NCBI GenBank assembly: GCA_947372155.1
Contig: CANBSM010000047.1
Coordinates: 1-8,300 of the forward strand
Direction of reading: 5' to 3'
Length of the DNA: 8,300 bases
Origin: Burkholderiaceae bacterium
Lineage (GTDB): Bacteria > Pseudomonadota > Gammaproteobacteria > Burkholderiales > Burkholderiaceae
The notes beneath the pieces were generated by a model that saw only the letters and a program-made list of their open reading frames with translations, was not told the DNA's origin and did no database searches. The position numbers and the translations under genes were made by a program. How positions within the stretch are numbered: position 1 is the first letter of the stretch; every line of letters starts with the position of its first letter. This document shows positions 1-5,458 of this stretch, in pieces.

Positions 1-50
1 AATTTGAGGTAGCTATGCAACAACCAAAAGCACGGCGTTGGTGCAATTAG
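1..50 (+). CDS. possible 3' end of an unidentified rightward gene (partial)
   Basis: Frame 3 is open from the window edge to a TAG at 48-50 and would encode the tail FEVAMQQPKARRWCN. The other two plus frames stop within the first dozen bases. If real, this gene converges on the TRIC-family gene and the two stop codons overlap (47-50). An alternative is a tiny free-standing ORF starting at the ATG at 15-17, which has GAGG seven bases upstream. Fifteen residues are too few to name a family. Confidence 0.35.
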   Translation, partial: FEVAMQQPKARRWCN

Positions 51-676
51 CGCGTTTTAGTAATAAACATTTTGGGTACGCGCAGATCCCAGTAAATAGC
101 AGCCGCACGTAGACCAAAAATTCCGAGCATGCAAATCACGGAGCCCTCGACCAAATACCGAGGCAAAAAGTTCAACACTAGAACATACGCGCAGCAACCC
201 AAAGTCACTGGAATGGCATACAGCTCATGCGACATGATGAGCGTTTTTCTACCGGCCAAAACATCGCGTAACAAGCCACCGCCGATTGCAGTGATTACGC
301 CCAAGATCACTGGCGCCACAGGCAAGCCATATCCCATACTCCATGCCTTATCAGCGCCCTGAATAGCAAAAAGCGCTGCCCCGAAACCATCGATATAAAG
401 CATCCACCGATAAATTTGCGGTTGGGTAAAGAAAGATTCTGCAACGAAGGTGATGATGCTGGCGCCGAGTGCAAGCCATACATAAATTGGGTTCTCAGAC
501 CAGAAAATAGGGGCCCCTAAAATAATGTCGCGAATGGTGCCGCCACCAATTGCGGTAATCAAACCCAGCACCAAAACACCAAAGAGGTCTACACCACGAT
601 CTGCAATAGCCAAAACTCCAGTCACTGCAAAGGCCATGGTTGCGATGATGCCAATCCAGAAATTAATATCTTCCAT
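47..676 (-). CDS. TRIC / UPF0126 (YicG-like) family membrane protein
   Basis: The product is a 209-residue inner-membrane protein with about seven hydrophobic segments, the usual size for the prokaryotic TRIC (trimeric intracellular cation channel) family. Its hallmark is an internal duplication: ITAIGGGTIRDIILG at about residues 40-54 recurs as ITAIGGGLLRDVLAG at about 128-142. Each copy carries the GGGxxRD motif that kinks a helix in this family. Family members conduct monovalent cations, mainly K+, in the studied cases; the substrate here is not shown. I chose the ATG at 676, which begins MEDINFW directly before the first membrane helix. The frame extends upstream to a GTG at 706, but that would add a charged ten-residue leader not typical of the family. 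Neither start has a clear Shine-Dalgarno sequence. A weak -10-like TAGACT (684-689) sits eight bases before the ATG. The gene is divergent from the GST gene. Confidence 0.85.
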   Translation of the reverse strand: MEDINFWIGIIATMAFAVTGVLAIADRGVDLFGVLVLGLITAIGGGTIRDIILGAPIFWSENPIYVWLALGASIITFVAESFFTQPQIYRWMLYIDGFGAALFAIQGADKAWSMGYGLPVAPVILGVITAIGGGLLRDVLAGRKTLIMSHELYAIPVTLGCCAYVLVLNFLPRYLVEGSVICMLGIFGLRAAAIYWDLRVPKMFITKTR

Positions 677-730
677 AACGATGAGTCTAATCCACTTTGT
701 ATGCACTCAGACTTGAAACACCATCCTCAA

Positions 731-736
731 TATACT
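731..736 (+). promoter_or_regulatory. candidate -10 element of the maleylacetoacetate isomerase gene
   Basis: TATACT matches TATAAT at five of six positions and lies in the 90-bp divergent spacer. No good -35 sits 16-18 bp upstream; TTGAAA at 713-718 is only 12 bp away. Initiation would fall near 743, leaving a leader of about 24 nt that includes the ribosome binding site at 756-760. Confidence 0.35.
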
Positions 737-743
737 GTTAGCC

Positions 744-770
744 ATGAGTTCACATAAGGTGTTGATATGA
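744..770 (+). other. eight-codon upstream ORF overlapping the maleylacetoacetate isomerase start
   Basis: An ATG at 744 opens a short frame (MSSHKVLI) whose TGA at 768-770 overlaps the next gene's ATG at 767-769 as ATGA. The ATG lies just where a transcript from the TATACT element would begin. The ORF has no Shine-Dalgarno sequence of its own. It may be a chance ORF, because the downstream start has an adequate site, AAGGT at 756-760. Confidence 0.2.
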
Positions 771-1447
771 CCCCCAAGCTTTATAGCTTTTGGCGCAGCT
801 CTGCCGCCTATCGCGTCCGTATTGCTCTTAATCTCAAAGGGATGGATTACGAAATTATTCCTTTGCATCTGGGTAAAAATGGTGGGGAACAGTTGGGTGA
901 GGAATATAGCAAGAAAAATCCTAATCGCTTAGTCCCACTCTATGAATCTGGCAAAACAAAGATTCATCAATCCTTGGCAATTATTGAATACCTTGAAGAA
1001 ATTCAAACTGAGCCAGCACTCTTACCAAAACTTCCCGATGATCGAGCGTGGGTGCGCGCCCTTGCAATGGATATTAGTAGCGATATTCACCCCATCAATA
1101 ATTTACGGGTGTTACGTTACCTAATCAAAAAACTCGGTATCAGCAGTGAAGCGAAAGATGAATGGTACGGCCACTGGATCAAGGTTGGACTAGAGAGTGT
1201 AGAGAAACAACTCAGTATTGATCCTCGTGTTGGGAGATTTTCCTATGGCGATCAACCCGGCTTAATTGATGTCTGCCTTGTACCGCAGCTATTTAATGCA
1301 CTGAGTGCAAAAGTAGATGTGAGTCCCTACCCTACCCTCATGCGAATTTTTCATGAGTGCATGGCATTACCGGCTTTTATCGATGCCTCTTGGGAAAAGC
1401 AAATTGATGCAGAGGGGTTAAATCCCGTTACTCCACCACAGAAATAA
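767..1447 (+). CDS. maiA: maleylacetoacetate isomerase-like zeta-class glutathione S-transferase
   Basis: This 226-residue cytosolic protein has an N-terminal thioredoxin-like GST domain and a helical C-terminal domain, the normal length for the zeta class. The glutathione-site motif is SSAAYRVRIALNLK at residues 11-24. The eukaryotic form is SSCSWRVRIAL, so the cysteine is alanine here; as I recall, this is common in proteobacterial members. NPNRLVPL (51-58) supplies the conserved cis-proline loop. QSLAIIEYLEE (68-78) is the glutathione gamma-glutamyl contact, and DIHPINNLRVL (106-116) is a strong zeta-class signature. The family isomerises maleylacetoacetate to fumarylacetoacetate in tyrosine degradation, or maleylpyruvate in gentisate degradation. 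No other gene of either pathway is nearby, so the substrate is inferred from family alone. AAGGT at 756-760 is correctly placed for the ATG. The last 30 bp overlap the converging AEC gene. Confidence 0.88.
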   Translation: MTPKLYSFWRSSAAYRVRIALNLKGMDYEIIPLHLGKNGGEQLGEEYSKKNPNRLVPLYESGKTKIHQSLAIIEYLEEIQTEPALLPKLPDDRAWVRALAMDISSDIHPINNLRVLRYLIKKLGISSEAKDEWYGHWIKVGLESVEKQLSIDPRVGRFSYGDQPGLIDVCLVPQLFNALSAKVDVSPYPTLMRIFHECMALPAFIDASWEKQIDAEGLNPVTPPQK

Positions 1448-2347
1448 TGAGAGTGTTAGTAAAGAGCCCAGCGTAGTAATTAACACCACTCTAGATATAA
1501 CGCTACCGTCTGCTTTGTAGTACTGCGCCAACATAAAGGGGCCCGTACCGGTTGGTAGCGCGCTGAGTATCACGATAGCGCTTATCCACAATGTTGGCAG
1601 CTCCAAAATGGGGGCAGCAATGACCCAAGCAATCAAGGGTTGAAGAATCAGCTTTGCCAAACTAATACCCCAAGCTTGAGTAGGAGTTGCAGTACTTTTT
1701 TGCATTAGAAATAAGCCAATGGAAACGAGAGCGCAAGGCGTCGATGCAGCAGCTAAGAATGCAATTACTTGCGCAATCGGATCATACAAAGTTAAATCAC
1801 TGTAGGCCCATAAGAGACCAGCAACCGGGGCTATTAATAATGGGTTAGTGCAAAGCGATTTGATGACGCTCCACACAATCTCATGTGGCTTCCTGTGCGA
1901 CAAGATACCAATCTCAATCAAAACCGTCGCTAAAGCAAACATCACAAAGACGATGAAGGTTGAAATAATCGCCGGCGCCAAACCATCTTGGCCAAGCGCG
2001 AGCGCGCACAAGGGAATGCCCATATAGCCAGTGTTTGAATAAGAGGCGCTGAGGCCATCGAAGCTAGCAGCTGCTAAATCTCGATGACGCACCCAACTAA
2101 TTAAGAGCACAAGGATGAAAACAATTAAACAACTTAGAAAAAATGCAGCGATGAAACCAGGTTGCCAAAGTGTTTGCCAACCGCTATTAGCGGCAAAGTT
2201 AAAGAGCTGGGCAGGCAATGCCAACCAAACAACAAACCGGTTTAACTCAATCGAGGCATTAGCGCCTAACTTGCTTGTGCGCCCACCAATATACCCAATC
2301 AAGATGAGTAAAAACACTGGAAGAACTACATTAAATACGTAGAGCAA
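1418..2347 (-). CDS. AEC (auxin efflux carrier) family transporter
   Basis: This is a 309-residue protein with about ten membrane helices, typical for bacterial AEC transporters. The N-terminal LPVFLLILIGYIGGR (about 9-23) is the usual first helix. SNTGYMGIP (104-112) carries the conserved Asn/Gly-Pro break and TPCALVSIG (203-211) the matching break in the second half. ALPTGTGPFMLAQYY (263-277) is the family's late helix motif. Bacterial members export or exchange organic acids such as malate or malonate; nothing here identifies the substrate. The start is a TTG at 2347. No in-frame ATG or GTG lies between it and the upstream stop, and no Shine-Dalgarno sequence precedes it. Only 27 bp separate it from the stop of the carbonic anhydrase-like gene, so translation is probably coupled to that gene. 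The 3' end overlaps the GST gene by 30 bp. Confidence 0.87.
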   Translation of the reverse strand: MLYVFNVVLPVFLLILIGYIGGRTSKLGANASIELNRFVVWLALPAQLFNFAANSGWQTLWQPGFIAAFFLSCLIVFILVLLISWVRHRDLAAASFDGLSASYSNTGYMGIPLCALALGQDGLAPAIISTFIVFVMFALATVLIEIGILSHRKPHEIVWSVIKSLCTNPLLIAPVAGLLWAYSDLTLYDPIAQVIAFLAAASTPCALVSIGLFLMQKSTATPTQAWGISLAKLILQPLIAWVIAAPILELPTLWISAIVILSALPTGTGPFMLAQYYKADGSVISRVVLITTLGSLLTLSLFLWWSNGI

Positions 2348-2374
2348 AATATTTAACGGGAAAAAGTTAGGGGG

Positions 2375-2899
2375 TTAGGAAATCTTTTTTAGTGTCTTGA
2401 TATAACGCTGAGCATTTTTGACATAGCGTCCAGCGATATCGTGGATACCCGCAATTTGCTCTGAGGTCAGCTCTTTCACCGCCTTAGCGGGAGTTCCCAA
2501 AATCATGGAGCCATCTGGAAATTCTTTTCCTTCGGTAACGAGCGCACCCGCACCAACCAGACAGTTTTTTCCAATCTTGGCACCATTCAAAATGACTGCA
2601 CCAATGCCAATCAAACTACCATCCCCAATCTGACAACCATGCAACATGACTTGGTGGCCGACGGTGACGTGTTTACCAATAGTGAGTGGGTAACCTGGAT
2701 CAGCGTGTAAAACAGAGGCATCTTGCACATTACTACCTTGCCCGATTTGAATGAGATCGTTATCGCCACGGATCACGACTTTGGGCCAGATACTGGTATC
2801 TTGGTGAAGCTCAACTCTGCCGATCACTTCTGCGCTCTCGGCAACCCAAGCACCCTCAGCTAATTGTGGGGCGTTTCCGTCTAGTTCAAATATAGCCAT
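2375..2899 (-). CDS. gamma-carbonic anhydrase family protein (left-handed beta-helix)
   Basis: This 174-residue cytosolic protein is made of hexapeptide repeats (for example [16 protein letters not shown] at about 95-110) that fold as a left-handed beta helix and trimerise. The three metal-binding histidines of the family are in place: His65 in VLHAD, His82 in VGHQ and His87 in LHGC. IRGDND (43-48) and VQD (58-60) are also conserved. The sequence fits the YrdA/PaaY/CaiE-like branch, which lacks the acid loop of the archaeal Cam enzyme. Members bind zinc or iron, and some have carbonic anhydrase or thioesterase activity, so activity cannot be assumed. The ATG at 2899 matches the usual MAIY/F start. 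No good Shine-Dalgarno precedes it, but a perfect TATAAT ends six bases upstream, suggesting a leaderless message. The AEC gene follows after 27 bp. Confidence 0.9.
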   Translation of the reverse strand: MAIFELDGNAPQLAEGAWVAESAEVIGRVELHQDTSIWPKVVIRGDNDLIQIGQGSNVQDASVLHADPGYPLTIGKHVTVGHQVMLHGCQIGDGSLIGIGAVILNGAKIGKNCLVGAGALVTEGKEFPDGSMILGTPAKAVKELTSEQIAGIHDIAGRYVKNAQRYIKTLKKIS

Positions 2900-2904
2900 G
2901 ACTC

Positions 2905-2930
2905 ATTATAGGTATGAATCAGGCTATCAA
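2905..2930 (-). promoter_or_regulatory. candidate promoter of the gamma-carbonic anhydrase gene
   Basis: Reading leftward, TTGATA (2925-2930, five of six matches to TTGACA) and TATAAT (2905-2910, perfect) are separated by 14 bp, shorter than the ideal 17. Initiation 6-8 bases past TATAAT would fall on or next to the ATG at 2899. The element lies in the 52-bp gap after the ammonium transporter, so the downstream pair may be transcribed independently. Confidence 0.45.
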
Positions 2931-2951
2931 TGAATAACAAGTCTGAATGAA

Positions 2952-4154
2952 TTACCAGTTTGGTTCGCGGTCAGGCGTAGAAGAAATGCGGTGCACACTT
3001 AAATCGGCACCTTCGTATTCTTCTTCTTGAGACATCCGAATGCCCAAAACTGCTTTGAGGGCGCCATAGACTACAAAGCCACCGATCAATGCAATGCCAA
3101 CGCCTAAGGCACTACCAATCAGCTGACCGGTAAAAGTGATGCCACCAATTCCACCAAGCGCCTTGGTTCCGAAAATACCGGCAGCTAGACCGCCCCAAAG
3201 ACCGCATAAGCCATGCAAAGGCCAAACGCCAAGAACATCATCAAGCTTCCAGCGGTTTTGAACCAAAGTAAACATGTACACAAACAACGCACCGGCAACT
3301 AAGCCAACAAACAAAGCACCCAAAGGATGCATCAAGTCTGATCCTGCGCACACCGCAACCAAACCCGCCAGTGGCCCGTTGTATGTGAAGCCAGGATCAT
3401 TGCGACCCACCACCCAAGCAGCCAATGTTCCACCAACCATGGCCATTAATGAATTCATTGCAACCAGGCCACTGATCTTGTCGATTGTTTGTGCGCTCAT
3501 CACATTAAAACCAAACCAACCTACCGCCAAAATCCAAGCGCCCAAAGCCAAGAAAGGAATGCTTGAAGGTGGGTGAGCAGAAATTTGACCTTCTTTTGTG
3601 TAACGACCGCGACGGGCTCCCAGCAAGATCACTGCAGGCAAAGCAATCCAACCACCTACCGCATGAACCACTACTGATCCTGCAAAGTCATGAAACTCCT
3701 CGCCAGTAAGCCCTTTGATCCAAGCTTGAATACCGTAATGTTGATTCCAAGCAATACCTTCAAAGAAGGGATACACAAAACCCACCAATACAAAAGTAGC
3801 AATCAACTGGGGATTAAATTTAGCGCGCTCTGCAATGCCGCCGGAAATAATTGCCGGAATCGCAGCAGCAAAAGTCAGCAAGAAGAAAAACTTCACTAGT
3901 TCATAACCATTTTTCTCTGCCAATAATTCTGCACCAGAGAAAAAGTTTACGCCATAAGCAATGCTGTAACCGATAAAGAAATACGCAATCGTTGAGACCG
4001 CAAAGTCCACCAAGATTTTGACCAAGGCATTAACTTGGTTTTTCTTGCGCACGGTTCCTAGCTCTAAGAACGCAAAGCCCGCATGCATGGCCAGAACCAT
4101 GATGGCGCCGAGCAAGATGAATAAAGCATCGCTTCCTGATTTCAAATTTTCCAT
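2952..4154 (-). CDS. amtB: ammonium transporter (Amt/AmtB family)
   Basis: The product is a 400-residue inner-membrane protein with about eleven helices that moves ammonium as a trimer. DFAGSVVVHAVGG (156-168) is the family signature; it contains Asp156 and the first pore histidine, His164 (Asp160 and His168 of E. coli AmtB). The second pore histidine is His314 in WPLHGLCGLWGG. WFGFN (213-217) and Ser220 correspond to the Phe215/Ser219 vestibule. The cytosolic tail RMSQEEEYEGADLSVH (373-388) is the conserved C-terminal region that interacts with PII proteins. The frame runs up to 4214, but I set the start at the ATG at 4154. It has AAGGGG six bases upstream, and the extra 20 residues would be charged and atypical. 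No glnK gene is adjacent. An NtrC-type palindrome lies 63-79 bp upstream of the start. Confidence 0.94.
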   Translation of the reverse strand: MENLKSGSDALFILLGAIMVLAMHAGFAFLELGTVRKKNQVNALVKILVDFAVSTIAYFFIGYSIAYGVNFFSGAELLAEKNGYELVKFFFLLTFAAAIPAIISGGIAERAKFNPQLIATFVLVGFVYPFFEGIAWNQHYGIQAWIKGLTGEEFHDFAGSVVVHAVGGWIALPAVILLGARRGRYTKEGQISAHPPSSIPFLALGAWILAVGWFGFNVMSAQTIDKISGLVAMNSLMAMVGGTLAAWVVGRNDPGFTYNGPLAGLVAVCAGSDLMHPLGALFVGLVAGALFVYMFTLVQNRWKLDDVLGVWPLHGLCGLWGGLAAGIFGTKALGGIGGITFTGQLIGSALGVGIALIGGFVVYGALKAVLGIRMSQEEEYEGADLSVHRISSTPDREPNW

Positions 4155-4160
4155 GAATTT

Positions 4161-4166
4161 CCCCTT
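4161..4166 (-). promoter_or_regulatory. ribosome binding site fixing the ammonium transporter start
   Basis: Read leftward this is AAGGGG, followed by the six bases AAATTC and then the ATG at 4154. It is the only good Shine-Dalgarno sequence in the region and decides against the longer frame beginning at 4214. Confidence 0.7.
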
Positions 4167-4181
4167 CTTATTTTTTGCATC

Positions 4182-4187
4182 ATTATG
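4182..4187 (-). promoter_or_regulatory. candidate -10 element of the ammonium transporter gene
   Basis: Read leftward this is CATAAT, five of six matches to TATAAT. No good -35 lies 16-18 bp upstream (the sequence there is CCTTTT-like), as expected for an activator-dependent promoter. If used, initiation would be near 4175 and the palindrome at 4217-4233 would be centred near -50. I searched this strand for a sigma-54 GG-N10-GC pair and found none. Confidence 0.3.
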
Positions 4188-4216
4188 GGGATTGAAAAAA
4201 CCAAAAAAGGGCATAT

Positions 4217-4233
4217 TGCACCTATTTAGTGCA
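4217..4233. promoter_or_regulatory. NtrC-type palindrome (candidate operator)
   Basis: TGCACCTATTTAGTGCA has perfect five-base arms, TGCAC and GTGCA, separated by seven bases. This is the GCAC-N7-GTGC architecture of enterobacterial NtrC sites; only one base departs from TGCACC-N5-GGTGCA. It stands between the ammonium transporter, a classic nitrogen-regulated gene, and the divergent Rap1a/Tai-like gene, so it could serve either. Which protein binds it is inferred from motif and context. Confidence 0.5.
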
Positions 4234-4254
4234 TATATTGGTATTTATATGGTT

Positions 4255-4260
4255 TATGAT
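4255..4260 (+). promoter_or_regulatory. weak candidate -10 element of the Rap1a/Tai-like gene
   Basis: TATGAT matches five of six positions of TATAAT and would give a leader of about 23 nt before the ATG at 4290. The region is AT-rich (4234-4260) and I see no good -35 at 16-18 bp, so this is tentative. Confidence 0.22.
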
Positions 4261-4289
4261 CGTTTTTACATACACCTAAGGGAGAACCC

Positions 4290-4652
4290 ATGAAAAAAAT
4301 TATCGCTGCATTGGCCGCTTTAGCTGCATTTTCCGGTCTTGCTCAAGCGCAAGAAACCATCAAGGTATTAAGCACTCAAGAGCTTGCCAATGTTTGCAAG
4401 CTACCTGCAAGTCCTGATTCACGCAGCTTCTGTATTGGCTTTACTACTGCCGTTTATGAAACCTATTTAGCAACTCGTCATCCACAACGTGCGAAGCCAT
4501 TTATTTGCGTCAAACAACCAGCTCCTGCGCGTGATGAAGTCATCGGTGATTTTGTGAAATTTGCGCAAAGCACTCCACAAGTCGCTGACAAGCCAGCAGC
4601 AGGTGTTTTCTTGGGCTTCCTAGCATCACGCTTCCCTTGCGCCAGAAAATAA
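4290..4652 (+). CDS. exported Rap1a/Tai-like protein
   Basis: This is a 120-residue protein with a clear Sec signal peptide: MKK, a hydrophobic core, then cleavage after AQA at about residue 20. The mature part has four cysteines, at 36, 48, 73 and 117, able to form two disulfides in the periplasm. The pattern LxNVC...C-I-G-F...I-C-V...D-x-V-x-x-F...FPC matches, from memory, the Rap1a/Tai domain named after the Serratia type VI secretion immunity proteins. No amidase effector or type VI gene is in the window. Chromosomal solitary members of the family are common and mostly of unknown role, so immunity function should not be assumed. AAGGGAG (4278-4284) is five bases before the ATG. The glycine-zipper lipoprotein follows after 47 bp and is probably co-transcribed. 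Confidence 0.78.
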   Translation: MKKIIAALAALAAFSGLAQAQETIKVLSTQELANVCKLPASPDSRSFCIGFTTAVYETYLATRHPQRAKPFICVKQPAPARDEVIGDFVKFAQSTPQVADKPAAGVFLGFLASRFPCARK

Positions 4653-4699
4653 TCTAAGCGACTTAGTCAAACCAATACATATTCAAAGGAACAATTGAG

Positions 4700-4987
4700 A
4701 TGAAAAAAATTATCGCAATGACTGCAGCAACTTTAGCAATCGCTGGTTGCTCAAACATGAGCAATACAGAGCAACGCACACTTTCAGGCGCAGGCATTGG
4801 CGCAGCAGCTGGTGCTGTTGGTACCGCAATCTTCCACGGCAATCCTATCTGGGGCGCAGTCGGTGGTGCAGCAGTTGGCGCAGCATCTGGCTATGTCTAC
4901 GATGCCTATAAGAAAGAACAAGCTTCTGAATACAACTCTGGCTACAACGCCGGGAAAAGTAATCAGCCAGCTAAGGCGCCTAATTAA
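4700..4987 (+). CDS. small glycine-zipper lipoprotein
   Basis: The product is a 95-residue lipoprotein. MKKIIAMTAATLAIAGC ends in a lipobox, I14-A15-G16-C17, and Ser18 at position +2 predicts sorting to the outer membrane. Residues about 29-65 form a glycine zipper (GAGIGAAAGAVGTA, then GAVGGAAVGAASGYVYD), two small-residue hairpin helices as in the YMGG-like and OmpA-type glycine-zipper families. The tail is short, polar and lysine-rich (KKEQASEYNSGYNAGKS). Such proteins are usually linked to envelope integrity, but no precise role can be given. AAAGGA (4685-4690) lies nine bases before the ATG. Its first 17 nucleotides are identical to those of the upstream gene. The transcript ends at the hairpin at 5012-5046. 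Confidence 0.82.
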   Translation: MKKIIAMTAATLAIAGCSNMSNTEQRTLSGAGIGAAAGAVGTAIFHGNPIWGAVGGAAVGAASGYVYDAYKKEQASEYNSGYNAGKSNQPAKAPN

Positions 4988-5030
4988 TACGCCTAGCTAA
5001 GCTTAATACCCAACCCAGCTCGTATTAATT
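4982..5030. repeat. 10-bp perfect inverted repeat joining two convergent gene ends
   Basis: AATTAATACG at 4982-4991 is exactly complementary to CGTATTAATT at 5021-5030. The left copy contains the lipoprotein's stop codon and the right copy, read leftward, contains the OsmC stop. Both genes therefore finish AAT TAA TACG. The repeat is interleaved with the terminator stem: its right arm fills the terminator loop and directly abuts the terminator's left arm. Confidence 0.75.
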
Positions 5031-5046
5031 TACCAGCTGGGTTTTT
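5012..5046 (+). terminator. intrinsic terminator of the Rap1a-like/lipoprotein unit
   Basis: AACCCAGCT (5012-5020) pairs perfectly with AGCTGGGTT (5035-5043) across a 14-base loop. The downstream arm runs into TTTTT at 5042-5046, then ATTT. It acts rightward; the leftward strand has no U-tract after the hairpin. The downstream arm lies inside the last codons of the converging OsmC gene, whose stop is in the loop. Confidence 0.85.
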
Positions 5047-5414
5047 ATTTGGATCTGCCCTGCTAATGCTTTATGAATGGGACATTTGTGGGCTATCTCT
5101 AATAAGCGCTCTTTTTCTTCAGCGCTTAAATTGCCTTGCAATTGAATCTCACGAGAAAATGTTTCAACATCATCAATCCGCTCAATATCGACAGTCACAA
5201 TCGCATTCTCTAATTTCATTTCTTTACGCCCTGCGTACATTTTCAAAGTCATTGAGGTACAGGCAGCTAAAGCGGCGCCAAGATATTCATGAGGGCTTGG
5301 ACCAGTTCCGGATCCCCCTTTAGAAACTTCAGCATCCGCTAAAAAATGTAAATCACCAGCAGTCAATTTCTGCTGAAGTGGGCCTTGGCCAAACTGCGAT
5401 ACTACTTTTCTCAT
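5025..5414 (-). CDS. OsmC family protein
   Basis: This 129-residue cytosolic protein has the length and motifs of the OsmC/Ohr superfamily, dimeric thiol-dependent peroxidases. The two conserved cysteines are Cys52, in GAALAACTSMTLKMYA on the central helix, and Cys111, in AHKCPIHKAL. GTGPSPHEYLGAALAACT (37-53) is the typical lead-in to the first cysteine. It resembles the YhfA-like or general OsmC branch more than Ohr. Substrates are organic or fatty-acid hydroperoxides, or reactive sulfur species, in characterised relatives; the one used here is unknown. AGGA (plus positions 5420-5423) is five bases before the ATG. The rhodanese gene ends 44 bp upstream in the same direction, so the two are likely one operon. 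The final codons coincide with the terminator arm of the opposing unit. Confidence 0.9.
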   Translation of the reverse strand: MRKVVSQFGQGPLQQKLTAGDLHFLADAEVSKGGSGTGPSPHEYLGAALAACTSMTLKMYAGRKEMKLENAIVTVDIERIDDVETFSREIQLQGNLSAEEKERLLEIAHKCPIHKALAGQIQIKTQLVN

Positions 5415-5458
5415 AATGATCCTAAAAAAATTTTAATAACTTGAAATTCAGAATGACT

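Noticed and set aside
129..362. Plus-strand ORFs inside the TRIC gene (also 525-716)
   Set aside because: They are antisense shadows of a well-supported membrane protein, with no family resemblance or ribosome binding site.
2900..2951. Possible hairpin or repeat cluster of TGAAT words between amtB and the carbonic anhydrase gene
   Set aside because: The words do not form a stem of useful length and no U-tract follows; short AT-rich repeats are expected by chance.
3274..3576. Plus-strand ORFs opposite amtB (also 3690-3899 and 4018-4293)
   Set aside because: They are antisense to a confidently identified gene; their Lys/Pro/Thr-rich translations are typical of reversed membrane-protein codons.
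4155..4214. N-terminal extension of the ammonium transporter to 4214
   Set aside because: The ATG at 4154 has a strong Shine-Dalgarno sequence and the normal family start; the extension is polar and overlaps the control region.
4191..4222. Sigma-54 promoter for either divergent gene
   Set aside because: GG dinucleotides occur, but the base pair ten positions on is CC or another non-GC pair in every case, and TTGCAC at 4217 is at the wrong distance from any GG.
4654..4666. CTAAG-CGA-CTTAG hairpin after the Rap1a-like gene as a terminator
   Set aside because: The stem is only five weak base pairs, the loop is three bases and no U-tract follows, so the next gene is probably co-transcribed.
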